From assembly GCA_963678485.1 (NCBI GenBank), contig OY782882.1, positions 1,550,001 through 1,614,000 of the forward strand: DNA of 64,000 nucleotides, read 5' to 3'. The translations under genes were made by a program, and so were the position numbers. This document shows, one piece after another, positions 1 through 9,282 of this stretch (positions are counted from its first letter, which is position 1; the number at the start of each line of letters is the position of its first letter). This DNA is from CALGYY01 sp963678485. Its GTDB lineage: Bacteria; Bacteroidota; Bacteroidia; Bacteroidales; CAIWKO01. The notes under the pieces were generated by a model. It was not told the origin of the DNA. It made no database searches and saw only the letters and a program-made list of their open reading frames with translations.

Positions 1-1
1 G

Positions 2-925
2 GGACAGGATCTTTTGCTCAATGCAGGGTTAAATCTCACACTTAGCCCCAAAGAATTTCCTGAGTTAAAGAATTATATTGGTCAAACGCTGATTACCACT
101 GATGGAACCACTTTGCTTGGCGCTGATGATAAAGCAGGCATTGCTGAAATTATGACAGCCATGGAGTATTTAGTAAATCATCCGGAAATTGAGCATGGGA
201 CAATCAAAGTTGGCTTTACACCTGATGAAGAGATTGGCCGCGGTGTTGATCACTTTGATGTAAAGAAATTTGGTGCTGATTTCGCCTATACTCTTGATGG
301 TGGCGGAGCCGGTGAACTTGAATTTGAAAACTTCAACGCTGCTGGTGCCAAGGTTTTTATCCAGGGAAGGAATATTCACCCTGGTTATGCCAAAGACAAA
401 ATGCTGAATTCGATACTCATCGCAATGGAGCTGAATGCACTGTTACCGGTAAACGAACGTCCCGAATTCACTCAGGATTATGAGGGGTTCTTCCATTTAA
501 TCAAGATGGAGGGCGCAGTAGAAAAATCGATGATTCAATACATCATCCGTGACCATGATGCAGAAAAATTTGAAGCAAAGAAGGCAATAATGACACGTGC
601 GGTTGAATTCATTAATAATCGCTACCCGGGTGTTGCAACACTCGAAATGAAAGACCAGTATTACAATATGCGTAAAATGGTTGAACCAGTGTATCACGTT
701 GTTGAAACTGCCCGCCTCTCCATGGAAGAGCTTGGCATAAAACCATTGGTTGTTCCTATTCGCGGAGGTACCGATGGTGCGCGCCTTTCATATATGGGTC
801 TTCCCTGCCCCAATGTATTCGCCGGTGGACATAATTTCCACGGTAAGTTCGAATATGTTTGCGTCGAAAGCATGGAGAAAGCAGCAAAGGTAATACTGAA
901 GATTATTGAAAAGTATACCGCTTGA
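2..925 (+). CDS. pepT: Peptidase T (tripeptide aminopeptidase), 5' partial
   Basis: Zinc-dependent M20-family exopeptidase that removes the N-terminal residue from tripeptides in the cytoplasm. The reading frame is open from the first bases of the window, so the true start and the first metal-binding HxD lie outside it; about 307 residues remain. Visible family motifs are GADDKAG with a metal-ligand Asp, DEEIGRG with the catalytic and ligand Glu pair, the YTLDGG segment, and GGHNFHGKFE near the end with the last His ligand. The similarity to enterobacterial PepT is strong along the whole fragment. A terminator hairpin follows at 975-1002. The TTG at 14 is not a likely start because conserved sequence continues upstream of it. 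Confidence 0.93.
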   Translation, partial: GQDLLLNAGLNLTLSPKEFPELKNYIGQTLITTDGTTLLGADDKAGIAEIMTAMEYLVNHPEIEHGTIKVGFTPDEEIGRGVDHFDVKKFGADFAYTLDGGGAGELEFENFNAAGAKVFIQGRNIHPGYAKDKMLNSILIAMELNALLPVNERPEFTQDYEGFFHLIKMEGAVEKSMIQYIIRDHDAEKFEAKKAIMTRAVEFINNRYPGVATLEMKDQYYNMRKMVEPVYHVVETARLSMEELGIKPLVVPIRGGTDGARLSYMGLPCPNVFAGGHNFHGKFEYVCVESMEKAAKVILKIIEKYTA

Positions 926-974
926 TCGTAGGTCAACATCTTATTATAGTGTGAAATACTCTTAAAATTCAAAG

Positions 975-1002
975 CAAAAGACTTGTTTTTTCAAGTCTTT
1001 TG
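975..1002 (+). terminator. Hairpin terminator after pepT
   Basis: CAAAAGACTTG at 975-985 is the exact reverse complement of CAAGTCTTTTG at 992-1002, with a six-T loop. It lies 50 bases after the pepT stop and overlaps the start of the next promoter. Confidence 0.7.
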
Positions 1003-1013
1003 TCGTATTTTTG
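983..1013 (+). promoter_or_regulatory. Bacteroidota-type promoter for the 1070 gene
   Basis: TTG at 983-985 (-33 element) is followed after 20 bases by TATTTTTG at 1006-1013, matching the TAnnTTTG -7 consensus. The start codon at 1070 is 56 bases downstream. Confidence 0.6.
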
Positions 1014-1069
1014 CGATGCTTTCAACTACGATTTACTTTTAGGATGTTTGCGAACAAGCCTGTTTCACT

Positions 1070-3094
1070 ATGAAAAGACTGATTCCACTGCTTTTTATCA
1101 CTTTGTTTTCCTCATCGGGTTTTGCTGCCGTATTATGGTCACAGGACTTCACCGCGGTTCCTGCGAATTTCTATAATTCTTCTGGGTTTACAAGAAATGC
1201 GGGAAATACATATTCTTGCGCATTTGCAAATAATATTTACTACACTTCTTCTTCCAATGCCTATCTAGAAACCAACACAATCAATGTTCCTCAGGGAAAA
1301 GGCTTGAAGTTTAGTTTTGATAGTCGTCGTGTAAATGCTTCTGCTGGATCTATCCAAATTTATTATTTGATTTCCGGTTCTTGCACTTTTAGTACAGGCT
1401 CAGTAACAGATAATGGCTGGGTGTTGTGGGGAACCATTACACCTGCAACTTCAGCTGCGGCAAATTCAGGTTGTACCAACCAAAACCTAACCCTAGAAAG
1501 CTATGTTTGTGGAGGACAGAATATCGCAGTGGTCATGTTTTTCCCCTCTGCTACAAGTACCAATTGGATCTCATTAGATAACTTATTAATCGAAGATACC
1601 GGTCCTACTACGGTTGCGGTGCCTAATATTACAGGAGCAACTACCTATACTGAGAACTTTACCCAAAGCAAATGGTATGGCCCTGTCAACACAGGAAATT
1701 TCGCCACCACAGGTACAGTCATACCTTACCATTCCTATAAGAATGCTTCGAGTGCAATCACTTATTTGTGGTCGGGTGGTTCCGGAGGAACTGGTAATCA
1801 TAGTGGGAACGCAGGTGATTATTATGCTGCTTTTTATACAGGGTTTGAGTTCTGCAACAGCGGGGGCTCAACACAAGTTATTACAAAGGAATTGAATACT
1901 TCGGGTTGTGCAAAGCCAGAAGTAAAATTTGCATATTTCGCCAAGTACCCATGCGTTGCCGGTGCATATAGCTATACATTCGACGAAAGCTATGATCTCA
2001 ACGCACCACAAATGTTTACGAGTATTGGACAAGGCTACACCTGGGTTCAGCAATCTGTTAACTATTATTTTCCTGACGCCTTATGGCATTTTGCCTGTTA
2101 TTCCGTGCCTTCTGCAAGCAATTTAAAAATAAAACTTTCACGTGGAGGTAGTTGCTCTTCGCCACTTGAAGGTATTGATAACATTAAAGTTTTTTGTCGC
2201 GATTGTAGTATTAGCGCATTGACTGCAGGAACAATTTCAGGTGAATCATCACCCCTGCCATCGACTGATTATCCTTACTCTATTACTGCTACTGCAGGAG
2301 CAGCCTATTACAAATGGATGATTAGGGCTATCAACCGCACACCGCCCGTTATGATTGAAGCTGCTTGTCCTAACGGATCTGATCCATGCATTGTTTCAGG
2401 ACAAGGAACGCAAAACGTTGTGATTAATTTCGGTTCACTGAGCGAGAGTTACAGAGTAGTTTGTATCCCCTACGATGCCGCTCCAGGAACTTTGGCTGCA
2501 CCTAGCGATGCTTGTTATGCAGCTCTTTCTTATTTCCCTACTTCGCCACCTCTTCCCATTCAATTAAATTATTTCAAGATTATTCAGTTGAATGAGGGCA
2601 TTCAATTGCAATGGCAAACGCTTACTGAAACCAACAATGATTATTTCTCTATAGAGCAAAGTCAGGATGGTATTAACTTCAAGGAAATTGCAACGATTGA
2701 CGGCGCAGGCAATAGTAATCAGGAATTGAACTATAGTTATGATGTTACTCATCTTCATGCCGGAGAGAACTATTTCAGATTAACTCAATATGATTTTGAC
2801 GGAAACAGGTCATCCTCTAAAATTCTGGCAGTAATAAACGATTCACCTGAAGAAAGTATCAGTTTCAATATATCGTATGGAAAGCTGGAATTAAATAGTG
2901 ACAAGGATATTCTTTATCCGCTTTCCCTACACATTTTCGATATAATGGGACGATTAGTTTTCACCGCTAATAACATCATGACTGCAGCTGGAAGCACCAT
3001 TAGCTTTGGCCTTCCGGAGACCACTAATGGATTGTACTACCTTCGCCTTGAAGGAATCGGTGTAGATATCAAACAAAAGATATATTTACGATAG
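1070..3094 (+). CDS. Secreted protein with T9SS type A sorting domain
   Basis: Predicted exported protein of 674 residues. A signal peptide covers about residues 1-19 (ends GFAA). The long middle part is Ser/Thr/Gly-rich with scattered Cys residues and no enzyme motif I recognise. Around residues 495-590 is the common Bacteroidota pre-sorting module (LPIQLNYF, ETNNDYFSIEQS, YFRLTQYDFDG). The last 75 residues (LHIFDIMGRLV, TNGLYYLRLEG, KIYLR) form a type A T9SS sorting domain, so the protein is expected to cross the outer membrane and be anchored or released. It has its own promoter and faces the aldehyde dehydrogenase gene with only seven bases between the stop codons. Specific function unknown; adhesion or polymer binding is possible. 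Confidence 0.85.
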   Translation: MKRLIPLLFITLFSSSGFAAVLWSQDFTAVPANFYNSSGFTRNAGNTYSCAFANNIYYTSSSNAYLETNTINVPQGKGLKFSFDSRRVNASAGSIQIYYLISGSCTFSTGSVTDNGWVLWGTITPATSAAANSGCTNQNLTLESYVCGGQNIAVVMFFPSATSTNWISLDNLLIEDTGPTTVAVPNITGATTYTENFTQSKWYGPVNTGNFATTGTVIPYHSYKNASSAITYLWSGGSGGTGNHSGNAGDYYAAFYTGFEFCNSGGSTQVITKELNTSGCAKPEVKFAYFAKYPCVAGAYSYTFDESYDLNAPQMFTSIGQGYTWVQQSVNYYFPDALWHFACYSVPSASNLKIKLSRGGSCSSPLEGIDNIKVFCRDCSISALTAGTISGESSPLPSTDYPYSITATAGAAYYKWMIRAINRTPPVMIEAACPNGSDPCIVSGQGTQNVVINFGSLSESYRVVCIPYDAAPGTLAAPSDACYAALSYFPTSPPLPIQLNYFKIIQLNEGIQLQWQTLTETNNDYFSIEQSQDGINFKEIATIDGAGNSNQELNYSYDVTHLHAGENYFRLTQYDFDGNRSSSKILAVINDSPEESISFNISYGKLELNSDKDILYPLSLHIFDIMGRLVFTANNIMTAAGSTISFGLPETTNGLYYLRLEGIGVDIKQKIYLR

Positions 3095-3101
3095 GTTGGA
3101 A

Positions 3102-4517
3102 TTATTTTACTAACAACCTTGGCTCCATCATTTCAAGCATTGCATAACGAACACCTTCGCGACCCAGACCTGAGTTTTTCACTCCCCCATATGGCATGTG
3201 GTCAACCCTATATGTTGGTACATCATTAATTATTAATCCGCCAACCTCAAGGTGTTTGAATGCATAATCCATTTGCTGGATATTGTTGGTAAAGACACCT
3301 GCCTGTAATCCAAATTCGGAATTATTAACCCAATCAACCGCTTGGTCGAACGAGGAAAATGGTTCTAATGTCACAACAGGACCGAATATCTCCTTGCAAC
3401 AAACATTCATTGAAAAGTCAGTATTCGTAAGAACCGTGGGTTCTACAAATGCACCTTTACGCGTTCCTCCGCATAAGACTTTGGCTCCAGAAGCTGCTGC
3501 ATCCTTCACCCAATGTTCTACACGTACAGCATTCGTTTCGTCTATCATGGCAGCAATCTCAGTATCGGGATGCTCGGGTGGTCCAGGGTTCAGTCGCTTT
3601 GCTGCGATTACAAACTGCTCCTTAAAATCCTCGAAAATTCGCTGATCAACATATATTCGTTGTGTATGTATACATACTTGTCCGGCATATGAAAATCCTC
3701 CGGCAATACATTTCCTTACGGTTTCCTGCAAATCACAACTATCAGTAACGATAACACCGGCATTACCACCCAATTCTAATACAACTTTCTTTTTCCCGGC
3801 ATCTGTTTTCATTTTCCAACCCACATCCGGAGAGCCAGTAAAACTAAGGAGCTTGAATCGTTCATCGGTAACCAATAAGTTACCTGTAGTGCGGTCCATT
3901 GGCATTATTGAGACACTGCCTTTGGGTAATTCGGTAGCATCAATAATTCTGGCTAAAGCAAGTGTTGTAAGCGGTGTACGAGTAGCTGGCTTTAAGATAA
4001 TCGGGCAGCTTGCTGCAAGAGCAGGCGCTATTTTATGCGCAGTAAGATTCAATGGAAAATTGAATGGTGATATCCCGGCGACCAAACCTACAGGGAAATA
4101 TTTTATTAAACCTTCCCTGCCCTTGCCAGCGGGCGTCCAATCCAGGGTTATGGATTCTGAAGGAATTCGTCTGGTTTCCTCTGCTGCAACAGTAAAAACC
4201 TGTGCAGCCCGCTCTACTTCAGCCAAAGCGAATCTTATAGGCTTACAAGCCTCGCGTGACAATATTAATGCGAGCTCTTGTTTTTCTTTTAGTATTCCTG
4301 ATGCGATTGATAGCAACCATGAGGTTCGTTCAAATGATGAGCTGTCCCTAAGTGCCTTTTCTGCCAGAAATGCAGCAGCAATCGCCTTTTCAAGTTCTTC
4401 TGATCCGGCAAGACAACAACTTCCCACGAGACTTTGATCACAGGAATTGATTACATCGATAGCTTGCTGAGTTTGAATAAAAAGTCCACCACAGTAAAGT
4501 GCTTCAGGTTTTTTCAT
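3102..4517 (-). CDS. NAD(P)-dependent aldehyde dehydrogenase
   Basis: Cytoplasmic enzyme oxidising an aldehyde to a carboxylic acid with NAD(P). The 471 residues match the aldehyde dehydrogenase superfamily: PFNFPLN with the oxyanion Asn at 153, KPATRTP, FTGSP, LELGGN with the general-base Glu at 248, and AGQVC with the nucleophilic Cys at 282. The C-terminal region GGVKNSGLGREG is also typical. All catalytic residues are present, so it should be active. The substrate cannot be read from sequence; lactaldehyde or glyceraldehyde-type dehydrogenases are plausible relatives. It is a single-gene unit on the minus strand with a -7 element at 4537-4544. Confidence 0.9.
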   Translation of the reverse strand: MKKPEALYCGGLFIQTQQAIDVINSCDQSLVGSCCLAGSEELEKAIAAAFLAEKALRDSSSFERTSWLLSIASGILKEKQELALILSREACKPIRFALAEVERAAQVFTVAAEETRRIPSESITLDWTPAGKGREGLIKYFPVGLVAGISPFNFPLNLTAHKIAPALAASCPIILKPATRTPLTTLALARIIDATELPKGSVSIMPMDRTTGNLLVTDERFKLLSFTGSPDVGWKMKTDAGKKKVVLELGGNAGVIVTDSCDLQETVRKCIAGGFSYAGQVCIHTQRIYVDQRIFEDFKEQFVIAAKRLNPGPPEHPDTEIAAMIDETNAVRVEHWVKDAAASGAKVLCGGTRKGAFVEPTVLTNTDFSMNVCCKEIFGPVVTLEPFSSFDQAVDWVNNSEFGLQAGVFTNNIQQMDYAFKHLEVGGLIINDVPTYRVDHMPYGGVKNSGLGREGVRYAMLEMMEPRLLVK

Positions 4518-4536
4518 AGAAAATAGATTTATGGAA

Positions 4537-4544
4537 CAAAGCTA
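4537..4544 (-). promoter_or_regulatory. -7 promoter element for the aldehyde dehydrogenase gene
   Basis: Minus-strand TAGCTTTG matches TAnnTTTG and lies 19 bases ahead of the start codon at 4517. I see no clear -33 element. Confidence 0.45.
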
Positions 4545-4606
4545 AGAAATGTTGCGATTATGCTGATAAGTAAAGTATGATTTTCAATCACGCAAAAACA
4601 CAAATG

Positions 4607-4632
4607 AAAAAGCCGGTCCACGACCGGCTTTT
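4607..4632 (-). terminator. Terminator of the sigma/anti-sigma transcript
   Basis: Arms AAAAGCCGGTC (4608-4618) and GACCGGCTTTT (4622-4632) pair perfectly around a three-base loop. Read on the minus strand the stem is followed by five T residues, about 57 bases beyond the stop of the 4689-6257 gene. Confidence 0.85.
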
Positions 4633-4688
4633 CAACTTTGTAAGGGAACCACGAAATATCAGTTAGGGTGTCACCAATACTTCCTGGC

Positions 4689-6257
4689 CTAGATTTGCAT
4701 AGTTTCTTTCAAAATGCCAATTGCCTTACCAGGATCCATCAATTGAACTTTAATTAATGGCCGGTCGTTATTTACTGTTAGTGCTAAAAATGCTTCGGTG
4801 GAAACCACTCCCATTTGTCCATTGTCAGTAACAAACCAAAACAACAAACTTGCGCTCTGATCACAGGCTATTGAAGCGGAAGATCCAAAATTATATAGAA
4901 TGTTCTGTGTACGATCTGCAATGAACATTTGAACATTCTTTATTTCTTTTCCCTTAAGATCAATCAATCTCGGCTGAACGACTTTCATCGTTGTTGGATG
5001 GTACGCCATTACAGATTGGTACACTCCAAGCTTATGAACCTCAAAATGACGTTTCCCTTTTGCTTTTAATTTTGAATAATTAATTAAAGGCTCATCGGTC
5101 GTAACCAACGCGACATCATTAGCATTGACTTTAATTGCCTTTTTCTCGTTTGTTTGTTTTTGCTGTTTTGCCAGATTTGCCAACCATAATTCTTTTTTCT
5201 CTTGATAAACCAACATCGCTTCCTGATAGTTCTTGTTAGCAAATACCGGATAAACCATGATAGTGACCGAAGAATCTCGAATACCAATAGTGAGATTATA
5301 ATTTCCGGCAACAGAAGATGCTTTTATACTGGCTTGTTCCCATTTGATATCATAGAGACGCTCATCGAATTTCTGATAGGTTTCATTTACCTCAAAGAGC
5401 AAACCTTTATACTCGGCAAGTTCGGGAAAGCCGGAAACATCCACTTTAATATCAAAAATATACTTGCGCTTATCGGCTTTTCGAGGCATCACTGGCATAC
5501 CAGCAGAATCGATAGACACTGGTGCTGTTTCTTTTTCAACGATGATTTTACCATTTTCAGCTAATAAATCATTTTCGCCTTCTTTAACCCAGGTGTTTGA
5601 CGTAGTATTAAAAAACATTTGCTCACACTTTCCTGAGAAGCGACTTTGTTGATCTACTGCAATTTGTTTTGAGCTGGCAATGTAAATTGCTTTATCATCT
5701 TTATTGGCAAGCAATTCAAACATTCCAGCAGAGGCAGTTTGAATGGGTTGACCGTCTTTCATTTGATGCATAGGCATTCCACTCAGAAAAAAATCGAGAG
5801 GATTCTGAAATTCGCGATAACTCACTTCGATGGTTCCTTCAACTTTTTTTCCTTGCTCATCTACAAATGCCATAGCAGGGATACTGATGGTTGATCCACT
5901 GGAGGTCTTAAAATTTCCGCCTTGATCAGCAGATACCTTGAAATGTTCAGCAGGAACGCTATAATTCTTTAATGGTAATTGTACTTTTTTCGGCAGATCG
6001 TTTAGGTTAAAATGGACAGGCGCATTTCCATCGCTAAGTAAGTTCCCATGATGATTGGTACTGTTGTTTAAAAATCCAAAATACAGAAAAGCCAGTAAAC
6101 ACGCGGCAGCTGCAATACTCGCGGCAGCAATCCACCTGGTGTTGCTTGCTGGTCGCTGAACCATGCGATACGACCTGAGCACTTCATCGAAATTCTTGTG
6201 CTTCAGTATATCTTGCTCTCTCAGCTCTTTTCTGTCAAAATTTAGATTTTGCGCCAT
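4689..6257 (-). CDS. Single-pass membrane protein in anti-sigma position
   Basis: The 522-residue protein has a cytoplasmic N-terminus of about 40 residues (with the segment HKNFDEVLRSYR), one membrane helix at about 42-64, and a long periplasmic part with beta-rich segments (SGSTISIPAMAF, GTIEVSYREF). It starts 11 bases after the ECF sigma gene, the arrangement in which Bacteroidota usually place an anti-sigma factor. I see no classical zinc-binding anti-sigma motif and no FecR domain, so the role is inferred from topology and position. The periplasmic segments resemble regions found in uncharacterised Bacteroidota membrane proteins. It could alternatively be an envelope protein merely co-transcribed with the sigma factor. 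Confidence 0.6.
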   Translation of the reverse strand: MAQNLNFDRKELREQDILKHKNFDEVLRSYRMVQRPASNTRWIAAASIAAAACLLAFLYFGFLNNSTNHHGNLLSDGNAPVHFNLNDLPKKVQLPLKNYSVPAEHFKVSADQGGNFKTSSGSTISIPAMAFVDEQGKKVEGTIEVSYREFQNPLDFFLSGMPMHQMKDGQPIQTASAGMFELLANKDDKAIYIASSKQIAVDQQSRFSGKCEQMFFNTTSNTWVKEGENDLLAENGKIIVEKETAPVSIDSAGMPVMPRKADKRKYIFDIKVDVSGFPELAEYKGLLFEVNETYQKFDERLYDIKWEQASIKASSVAGNYNLTIGIRDSSVTIMVYPVFANKNYQEAMLVYQEKKELWLANLAKQQKQTNEKKAIKVNANDVALVTTDEPLINYSKLKAKGKRHFEVHKLGVYQSVMAYHPTTMKVVQPRLIDLKGKEIKNVQMFIADRTQNILYNFGSSASIACDQSASLLFWFVTDNGQMGVVSTEAFLALTVNNDRPLIKVQLMDPGKAIGILKETMQI

Positions 6258-6268
6258 GCCGGAAAAGA

Positions 6269-6862
6269 TTACAAATTCATATTTTTCTTTAGTCTGCGAA
6301 TAATTCTGAACATTTTCACCTTTGCATTATTTTCTGTTACATTCAGAATATCGCCTATTTCCTTAAATGAGCGTTTTTCAAAAAAACGCATTTCAATTAA
6401 CTCCATATCAGCACTTTTTAGCTTTTTAACCGCATCGGCTAATGCTTTAAGATGCTGCTCGTCGGCCATTTCGTTTGCTTCAAAGCAAATATCCTGGATG
6501 TCGCCCCATTGAGCCTGAAAATTTCTGTCAGCCCGCTCCTTGCGGAACTCTTGATTGACTTCATTTCTGGCAATGCGGTACAACCACGAAGCAAATGGGT
6601 AGCCCTTGTGTTTGTAAGATTTCAAGTGTACCATTGCATTGAGAAACACTCTTGAAGTAACATCAGCAGTTACATCTTCGTCGCCCATGCGTTGAAACAC
6701 AAATCTGAAAATACGGACGTAATAACGATCATAAAGAACGGAAAATTTGGACATGTCCTCCATTGCTGCATTGATCTCAGTGACTTCTAGATCAATTTCT
6801 GCCTGTGTAATGTGATATTTCAGGTCAGTAGCAAAAGATTGTTCAGATTCAAATTTCCCCAT
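6269..6862 (-). CDS. ECF-type RNA polymerase sigma factor
   Basis: A 197-residue sigma-70 family protein of the extracytoplasmic-function group. Region 2 is visible as YDRYYVRIFRF, ADVTSRVFLNA and FASWLYRIARNEV; region 4 as LIEMRFFEKRSFKEIGDIL followed by the recognition helix VTENNAKVKMFR. It should direct RNA polymerase to a small regulon, probably in response to an envelope signal passed by the membrane protein encoded immediately downstream. It lies 48 bases after the leucine-rich-repeat gene on the same strand, suggesting a three-gene unit. Which genes it controls cannot be told from this window. Confidence 0.92.
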   Translation of the reverse strand: MGKFESEQSFATDLKYHITQAEIDLEVTEINAAMEDMSKFSVLYDRYYVRIFRFVFQRMGDEDVTADVTSRVFLNAMVHLKSYKHKGYPFASWLYRIARNEVNQEFRKERADRNFQAQWGDIQDICFEANEMADEQHLKALADAVKKLKSADMELIEMRFFEKRSFKEIGDILNVTENNAKVKMFRIIRRLKKNMNL

Positions 6863-6910
6863 TATAATGCCTCCGGCAACAAAAGTTACAATTCAGGTTC
6901 TTGACATATG

Positions 6911-8989
6911 TCATTTTTGCATGGTATAGCCAATAAGATCCTGAATTTGTCCGATAGAACTTATTTTTCTTGGTAAGCGTTTGAGTACAAATATATATTC
7001 TTTATTTTGAAATAAAGGTATCTGCGATAAGGCCTCCGGAGTAAGCACGCCAATGTCGCCATTACGCATTTCTGCGATAATTCCGTATTTCGCACCATTT
7101 AAAAAGTACATCCTTATATTCTTAAGGCCAACAGATCCTTCGAACGTCCGAAAGTTCTTATTATCAAGATCCACAAGCACCACTCGTATCACAGCGACCA
7201 TATTTCGCTCATCATCGCGGAACATGCCATAGATACCTTTCATTTGGGTAGTATCAGATTTTAGGGCATCGTTGGTTGCATTTCTATAACCATTTAAAAC
7301 GAGACTTCGTTCCAATAAGGTTGCGGAGGGTGCAGCATTTTTAAGAGCCTGTTGTTCATCGGCAAGCACTTTATCGTAATACTCCATCCAGTTCTTCATA
7401 CTCATGCGCTGCTCTTCAGGACACATATAAACTTTTCTAAACGTCTCCCATGTGGTGATGAATGAGCGTTCGAGGGTAATATCGTATGCTGATTTATCTT
7501 TGAGTAAGCGTTTATGAAAGCGCTTTCTTCTATTATCCAAGGCTTTGGTGTATTTTTCAAAATAGCCCTCGTAGGCTTCCTGAACTTTTTCTAATGAAAT
7601 AGCTCTACTTCGATTCCTCAGATATGCTTTTATTTGCGTAAAACCATGCTGATCCTTTAGCTCGATGATGAAATTCTTCTCTCGTTCATTATAATATACT
7701 CTGGCATCCATCCAATAGCGATAGCCATTCTTTGTCTTAATATATTTCCGAATAAATTGATTTTTAGTAAGATCCCCTTGATAGACCCATTTCAACCCCA
7801 AAAAAATCATGAGCTCCGGATTATTCTTTGCAATGAACGGTTCGGCATTAGGAACATCCTTTTCTTTCTCATAGGGATGAAGATCAAACCATATCTCGCC
7901 TTTTTCACCATCCTTGTATAAATACAAACGAATATTGTTATAAGTACGCCAAGGCTGAATCTTCCAAATATTGGCATACGTAGTATCCAAATAACGTTCT
8001 TCAAATAATAAGGAATCGAAGGTGCTCTTGAAATTTCCCTGCTCAAAGATTACAGAATAATGCAAATACGCATCGGAAAGCGCCTGAAACTTTGCCCCAT
8101 CAACAAGAATTGTCCTGTATTCAATGTCTGAAGTGTCAACTGTAAGAGAATCCATTTCGAAGTATTCGGGAGTAAAGATTTCTTCGTCGTTACTCACTGT
8201 GTCAATTACCTCAACAATTTTAGACTTCGGGAAAATTTTATTCAGTTTTTCTCGATCGCGATCTGTAAGACCAACATCAATAGACAAATACTTAATATTT
8301 AATCCTTTAAGCTTTTCAAGAGATTTAACCGGATTAATCAGCACATTCTTTTCAATATTCAGAACTTCCAGACTATCCATGCCACTCATCCCATTAGGAA
8401 GATCAGCAAGTTGGTTATCACTAAGGTCGAGCACTTCCAGTTTGTCAAGCATACTGACATTTTCAGGGAGGTCACTAATCTGATTCACAGGAAGAGAAAG
8501 CTCTCTCAGGGAAAGTAGACGGCTGAGCAAAGGAATAGACTGCTCCACATTGAAATTTTCATTATTTCTAACCACCAAATGATACAACTGATTGAGCATC
8601 TGTATCGTTTTTGGGAGTGTAGACAGAGCATCATTATCCAGAACCAGTTTCTTTAGGGCGGGCAAAGTCGAAAGCTTTCTGAACAGATTATTATAATTAA
8701 CTCCCGGACTTTGAGTTATCGAAAGGGTTTGAAGATCCTTCATTGCACTGAGATCACGGGGGAAATAATCTCTTCCGCAATTCAATACCTCAAGATTTTT
8801 CAAACCGGAATATTCTTCCATCCGATTAAAAAACTCATTACAATCATCTGTCCTGCAATCGATATAAAGGCAACGTGCCTGGGAAGGATCCTGAGAAGCC
8901 TCGCCATAGTTCATGCAATCATTTTCCTGTGCAAACAGCAATGTGTTGAAAAGGAAAGTGATTATTACAAAAACTGCCTTCTTGCCCAT
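6911..8989 (-). CDS. Exported leucine-rich-repeat protein
   Basis: A 692-residue protein with a signal peptide (about residues 1-20, ending LLFAQ). From about residue 55 to 245 there are leucine-rich repeats of about 23 residues, for example LEVLDLSDNQLADLP and LRELSLPVNQISDLP. The C-terminal two thirds, after about residue 260, is a mixed region rich in Tyr, Arg and Lys with no domain I recognise. There is no T9SS sorting domain, so it probably stays in the periplasm. Placed upstream of an ECF sigma gene and its membrane partner, it might be a ligand-binding sensor component, but that is inference from order only. Confidence 0.75.
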   Translation of the reverse strand: MGKKAVFVIITFLFNTLLFAQENDCMNYGEASQDPSQARCLYIDCRTDDCNEFFNRMEEYSGLKNLEVLNCGRDYFPRDLSAMKDLQTLSITQSPGVNYNNLFRKLSTLPALKKLVLDNDALSTLPKTIQMLNQLYHLVVRNNENFNVEQSIPLLSRLLSLRELSLPVNQISDLPENVSMLDKLEVLDLSDNQLADLPNGMSGMDSLEVLNIEKNVLINPVKSLEKLKGLNIKYLSIDVGLTDRDREKLNKIFPKSKIVEVIDTVSNDEEIFTPEYFEMDSLTVDTSDIEYRTILVDGAKFQALSDAYLHYSVIFEQGNFKSTFDSLLFEERYLDTTYANIWKIQPWRTYNNIRLYLYKDGEKGEIWFDLHPYEKEKDVPNAEPFIAKNNPELMIFLGLKWVYQGDLTKNQFIRKYIKTKNGYRYWMDARVYYNEREKNFIIELKDQHGFTQIKAYLRNRSRAISLEKVQEAYEGYFEKYTKALDNRRKRFHKRLLKDKSAYDITLERSFITTWETFRKVYMCPEEQRMSMKNWMEYYDKVLADEQQALKNAAPSATLLERSLVLNGYRNATNDALKSDTTQMKGIYGMFRDDERNMVAVIRVVLVDLDNKNFRTFEGSVGLKNIRMYFLNGAKYGIIAEMRNGDIGVLTPEALSQIPLFQNKEYIFVLKRLPRKISSIGQIQDLIGYTMQK

Positions 8990-9248
8990 TTTCAGGATTT
9001 ATTGTTTAACGTCAATGAAGCTATAAAGGTATGAAATATACGGAAAAAACTATCAAATCCCCAATTGCAGCGCAGCGAATGTACTGGTTGTCAATAAGAA
9101 ATCATTTCGTCCCTTAAGCTTCGGGAAACTAAAATAACGCTTAGAGTCCCGCTATAAAATTAATACTTTCCGCGAACATATATTGAGTATGTAAAAAATT
9201 GCCTGTATACTAAAATTCAAAGGGAGTCGTTCGGTGAAAGAAAAAACG

Positions 9249-9256
9249 TACTTTTG
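9249..9256 (+). promoter_or_regulatory. -7 promoter element for the 9283 gene
   Basis: TACTTTTG matches TAnnTTTG and ends 26 bases before the start codon. No TTG is seen at the expected -33 distance. Confidence 0.5.
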
Positions 9257-9282
9257 TACAAATTCCCAAATGATATAAGAAT

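Noticed and set aside
3853..4437. 194-codon ORF antisense to the aldehyde dehydrogenase
   Set aside because: Shadow of a clearly conserved enzyme gene; no recognisable family in the antisense translation.
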